Below are positions 6,836 to 9,100 of a stretch of 9,100 nt of DNA, piece after piece. Each line of letters opens with the position of its first letter. The stretch's first letter is position 1. The position numbers were made by a program, and so were the translations under genes. Below the pieces are notes generated by a model. That model searched no databases, had not been told where the DNA came from, and saw nothing but the letters and a program-made list of their open reading frames with translations. The DNA is from JBHHZI01 sp046757965 (GTDB taxonomy: Bacteria; Acidobacteriota; Polarisedimenticolia; SMYD01), in assembly GCA_046757965.1 (NCBI GenBank), contig JBHHZI010000130.1:1-9100 (forward strand). The letters are read 5' to 3'.

Positions 6836-8253
6836 ACCCCGAAACGGCGACCGGCGGCCGGTTCCTCGTGGTCCTGGAGGCTCCGGCGCCGTCCGAGTGG
6901 GCGAGCGCCTGCGTCGATCTCCTGCGCAGCGCGGGCCACCTCGTCGCGTCATCCGCGGAGACCGCGGAGGCGGGCGAGAGTCCGGCACGCGGCGACCACG
7001 AGGTCGTCGTCCTGATCGCTTCCGATCTCACTACCGTGGCACGCAGGTTGGTGTCGTTGCGGGAGGGTCGGCTTGACCCCGTCGCGATCGTTGTGGTCGG
7101 CGTGGCGGCCGGTCCCGCCAGCCGCTGCCTGATCCGGGCCGTGCAGGACCGGATGGTCGAAGACCCACGGCAAGGCGAAGCGCTAGGCGCCGCCCTGGCC
7201 CATGCGCTGCGCTTCTGCCGGGCGCTGCGGCGGAAGGCGCGCTTCGATCCGGCGGTCTCCGATCTGAAACGCCAGATCGGTGCCGGTGAGTTGATGCGGC
7301 CGGTGCACGAGGTGGCCGCGAGAGCCTCCGGATCGAGCGCCCCCGTTCACCTGCTGGGTGAAGTCGGTTCGGGCAGGCAGGTGGTCGCCCGGGCGATCCA
7401 CGCCCTGGGCAAGCCGCGCCGGCGACAGGGGCCGTTCATCGTCTGGCCCCTCGCCGCGGCGGCTCCGGAGGGGACCGAACGGATGCGCCAACTGCTGTAC
7501 GGCACGGCCGCGACACCGGGTGCGTTGGAGCTGGCGAACGCGGGGACGCTTGTGCTCGACGAGATCTCGCTACTTCCGGCGGCCCTGGCGCCCGGCCTGA
7601 TCGATCTGCTGGCGGCGGGCCGGCGGGCGCGGGTGTCTCGTGCCGACGCGAGCGGGGAGTTCGCCGTGGACGTCCGATTCATGGCGGCCTCATCCGCCGA
7701 TCCGCAAGCAGCGCCCGCTCCGTCGGGCCCGGCCGTCGATCTGCAAGACGCCCTGGGCGTGCTGTCCGCCGAAGTGCCCCCCCTGAGGCGGCGACGGGGC
7801 GACATCCCCATCGTGGCGGACACGCTGCTGAATCGGTACGCGACATTCTACGACAGGCCTGTCGTCGGGCTCGCCCCGGCGGCGGCGGCCCTGTTGCAAG
7901 CGTACGATTGGCCCGGCAACATCCGCGAGTTGCAGGAGCACATGCAGCGCGCGGTGCGTCGCGCGCACGGTCCCGCGCTCGAGCGACCGGACCTGGCGGA
8001 GCTGGATCACATGCTGGCGGGCCGGGCGGCGGGCGAAGCGGCGGGGACCATCGAGATCTCGCTGGCGCTCAACGAGGCGATGCCGCTCATGGAGATGAAT
8101 CGCCGCTGCGCGGCGGTCGCGGAGATCCATGCGATCCGCAAGGCGCTCAAGGCGACAGGCGGCAATATCACCCGGGCGGCGATGCACCTCGGCGTCAGCC
8201 GGCTTCACCTGCAGAAGCGCATGACCCGGTACGGCCTCCGCCGGGTCAGATGA
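6832..8253 (+). CDS. Degenerate NtrC-type regulator: receiver-like domain, inactive AAA+ domain, Fis-type HTH
   Basis: The 473 residues follow the order of a bacterial enhancer-binding protein. Residues 10-130 look like a receiver-type alpha/beta domain, but the strand HEVVVLI (56-62) has I62 where the phosphorylated Asp normally stands. The AAA+ domain (about 145-375) keeps the Walker B LVLDEI (D243, E244), PPLRRR (316-321) and the sensor II WPGNIREL (360-367). However, Walker A reads GEVGSGRQ (176-183), with R182 for Lys and Q183 for Glu. The region LYGTAATPGALELA (222-235) has lost the GAFTGA loop and is about 9 residues short. The FRxDLYYRL segment has become PAVDLQDAL (300-308), placing alanines at both conserved arginines. 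The C-terminus (443-469) is a good Fis-type helix-turn-helix, GGNITRAAMHLGVSR. I infer a DNA-binding regulator without ATPase activity or sigma-54 contact, possibly acting as a repressor or on sigma-70 promoters. It is coupled to tldE by an ATGA overlap; its targets are unknown. Confidence 0.85.
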   Translation: MNPETATGGRFLVVLEAPAPSEWASACVDLLRSAGHLVASSAETAEAGESPARGDHEVVVLIASDLTTVARRLVSLREGRLDPVAIVVVGVAAGPASRCLIRAVQDRMVEDPRQGEALGAALAHALRFCRALRRKARFDPAVSDLKRQIGAGELMRPVHEVAARASGSSAPVHLLGEVGSGRQVVARAIHALGKPRRRQGPFIVWPLAAAAPEGTERMRQLLYGTAATPGALELANAGTLVLDEISLLPAALAPGLIDLLAAGRRARVSRADASGEFAVDVRFMAASSADPQAAPAPSGPAVDLQDALGVLSAEVPPLRRRRGDIPIVADTLLNRYATFYDRPVVGLAPAAAALLQAYDWPGNIRELQEHMQRAVRRAHGPALERPDLAELDHMLAGRAAGEAAGTIEISLALNEAMPLMEMNRRCAAVAEIHAIRKALKATGGNITRAAMHLGVSRLHLQKRMTRYGLRRVR

Positions 8254-8271
8254 CTGGGACCGTCGCGAGCC

Positions 8272-9100
8272 TCAGCCGCGCAGGATGCTCATGGCGGCCA
8301 GAGCGCCCGGCGCGCAGGTCAGGCCGCCACCCGGATGGCTTCCGCTGCCGCACAGGTACAGCCCGGCCAGCGGCGTGCGGTAGCGGGCGCACTCCGGGAC
8401 GGGTCTCACCAGCAGTTGATCGAGGCCGTGTTCTCCATGGTAGATGTGGCCTCCTGCGATGCCGTAGCGCTTCTCGATATCGACCGGTGAGATCACCTGC
8501 CCCGAAACGATCGCATCGCTCACGCCGGGGGCGTGCTCCTCGAGGATCGCGCGGACGCGTTCACCCAGAATGCGTCGCTGCTCATCGTTCCATCCTCCCT
8601 CCAGGTCGTACGGGGCGAAGTGCACCAGGATCGAGACGACGCTGTGGCCCGCGGGCGCGAGATCCGGCGAGGAGACGGTCGGTACGTGGATGTCGAGCAC
8701 CGGGTGTGACGAGAATTGACGGTACTTGACGGCGTCGAACGCTCGTTCCAGATCATCCAGCGTGTCCGTGGTGCGGGCGAACGCGATCGGGCGGTCGGGG
8801 TCGCAGGCGAATCGCAACGGCGCATTCAGCGCCAGAAGGACCTGCGCGGTCGTGCCGCGCGTCCTGTAGTTGAGGATGCGCCGGTGCAGCCGATGGCCCG
8901 TCGCCCCCTGCGGAAGCAGGGCATCAAGCGTCCGCTTCGGATCGCACGAGGAGACGATCAACGACGCATCGATCCGTTCACCGTCCTCGAGGCTGACCCC
9001 CACGACCGATGAGTCTCGCACGCGGATCTGTCTCACGCGCGCCCCGGTGCGCAGTTCGACCCCGTGCTGCTTCGCCGCCCCCAGCAGCGCCGCCACCAGG
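8272..9100 (-). CDS. CrtI/PYROXD2-like FAD-dependent oxidoreductase, C-terminal part (5' end outside window)
   Basis: The frame is open past the right edge, and the GTG ending at 9096 is internal to a helix, so the true start lies beyond 9100. About 275 residues are visible. The hallmark is the C-terminal FAD-contacting segment GLYLCGSGSHPGGGLT (complement of about 8313-8360), which matches the CGSGTHPGGGVxGxPG motif of the phytoene desaturase/PYROXD2 group (COG1233). Before it are VVSILVHFAPYDLEGGW and HIYHGEHGLDQLLVRPVPE, typical of PYROXD2-like members rather than true carotenoid desaturases. The nearest upstream part (GVELRTGARVRQIRV, then VVGVSLEDGERIDASLIVSSCDP) is the usual segment that builds the FAD-domain core. 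The N-terminal GxGxxG dinucleotide-binding motif is outside the window. It is probably a cytoplasmic flavoprotein oxidoreductase with unknown substrate. It converges on the plus-strand operon, with 18 bases between stop codons and no clear terminator there. Confidence 0.88.
   Translation of the reverse strand, partial: LVAALLGAAKQHGVELRTGARVRQIRVRDSSVVGVSLEDGERIDASLIVSSCDPKRTLDALLPQGATGHRLHRRILNYRTRGTTAQVLLALNAPLRFACDPDRPIAFARTTDTLDDLERAFDAVKYRQFSSHPVLDIHVPTVSSPDLAPAGHSVVSILVHFAPYDLEGGWNDEQRRILGERVRAILEEHAPGVSDAIVSGQVISPVDIEKRYGIAGGHIYHGEHGLDQLLVRPVPECARYRTPLAGLYLCGSGSHPGGGLTCAPGALAAMSILRG

Noticed and set aside
8254..8271. Bidirectional terminator between the convergent genes
   Set aside because: The 18-base gap has no clear stem-loop and no T-run on either strand.

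Overview
The window is GC-rich (roughly two thirds G+C by eye), densely packed bacterial DNA that codes on the plus strand from the left edge to about 8253. A convergent minus-strand gene fills the right end. There is no rRNA, tRNA, CRISPR array, insertion sequence or phage gene. The gene families and composition suit an Acidobacteriota-like or similar high-GC Gram-negative lineage. That placement is inference and no marker gene here settles it.

Layout. (1) 2-910: the C-terminal part of an ArnT/GT39-type membrane glycosyltransferase, cut by the window edge. (2) 911-1024: a short intergenic region with an 18-bp near-perfect palindrome beside a perfect TTGACA hexamer. (3) 1025-1720: a single-pass membrane protein with an anti-sigma-like zinc-binding N-terminus (H-x3-C-x2-C) and a Fn3-like outer domain, with no sigma factor gene next to it. 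(4) 1826-8253: an apparent six-gene operon made of a secreted protein of unknown function, folD, coaE, tldD, tldE (pmbA) and a degenerate NtrC-type regulator. Four of its five junctions are 4-base stop/start overlaps (ATGA or GTGA). The fifth, tldD to tldE, is a 15-base gap holding a good ribosome-binding site. (5) 8272-9100, minus strand: the C-terminal part of a CrtI/PYROXD2-like FAD-dependent oxidoreductase, converging on the operon with 18 bases between stop codons.

How the genes may work together. FolD supplies one-carbon folates and CoaE makes coenzyme A, both housekeeping roles. TldD and TldE should form the heterodimeric metalloprotease that degrades unfolded peptides or trims modified peptide precursors. 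The last gene is the most unusual. It keeps the NtrC-like order of receiver-like domain, AAA+ domain and Fis-type helix-turn-helix, but it has lost the GAFTGA loop, the Walker A lysine and both arginine-finger positions. It is therefore probably a DNA-binding regulator that neither hydrolyses ATP nor remodels sigma-54 polymerase. CoaE also carries arginine in place of its Walker A lysine. No wholly new system can be demonstrated from this window alone. The repurposed regulator coupled to tldDE, and the variant CoaE P-loop, are the points most worth following.
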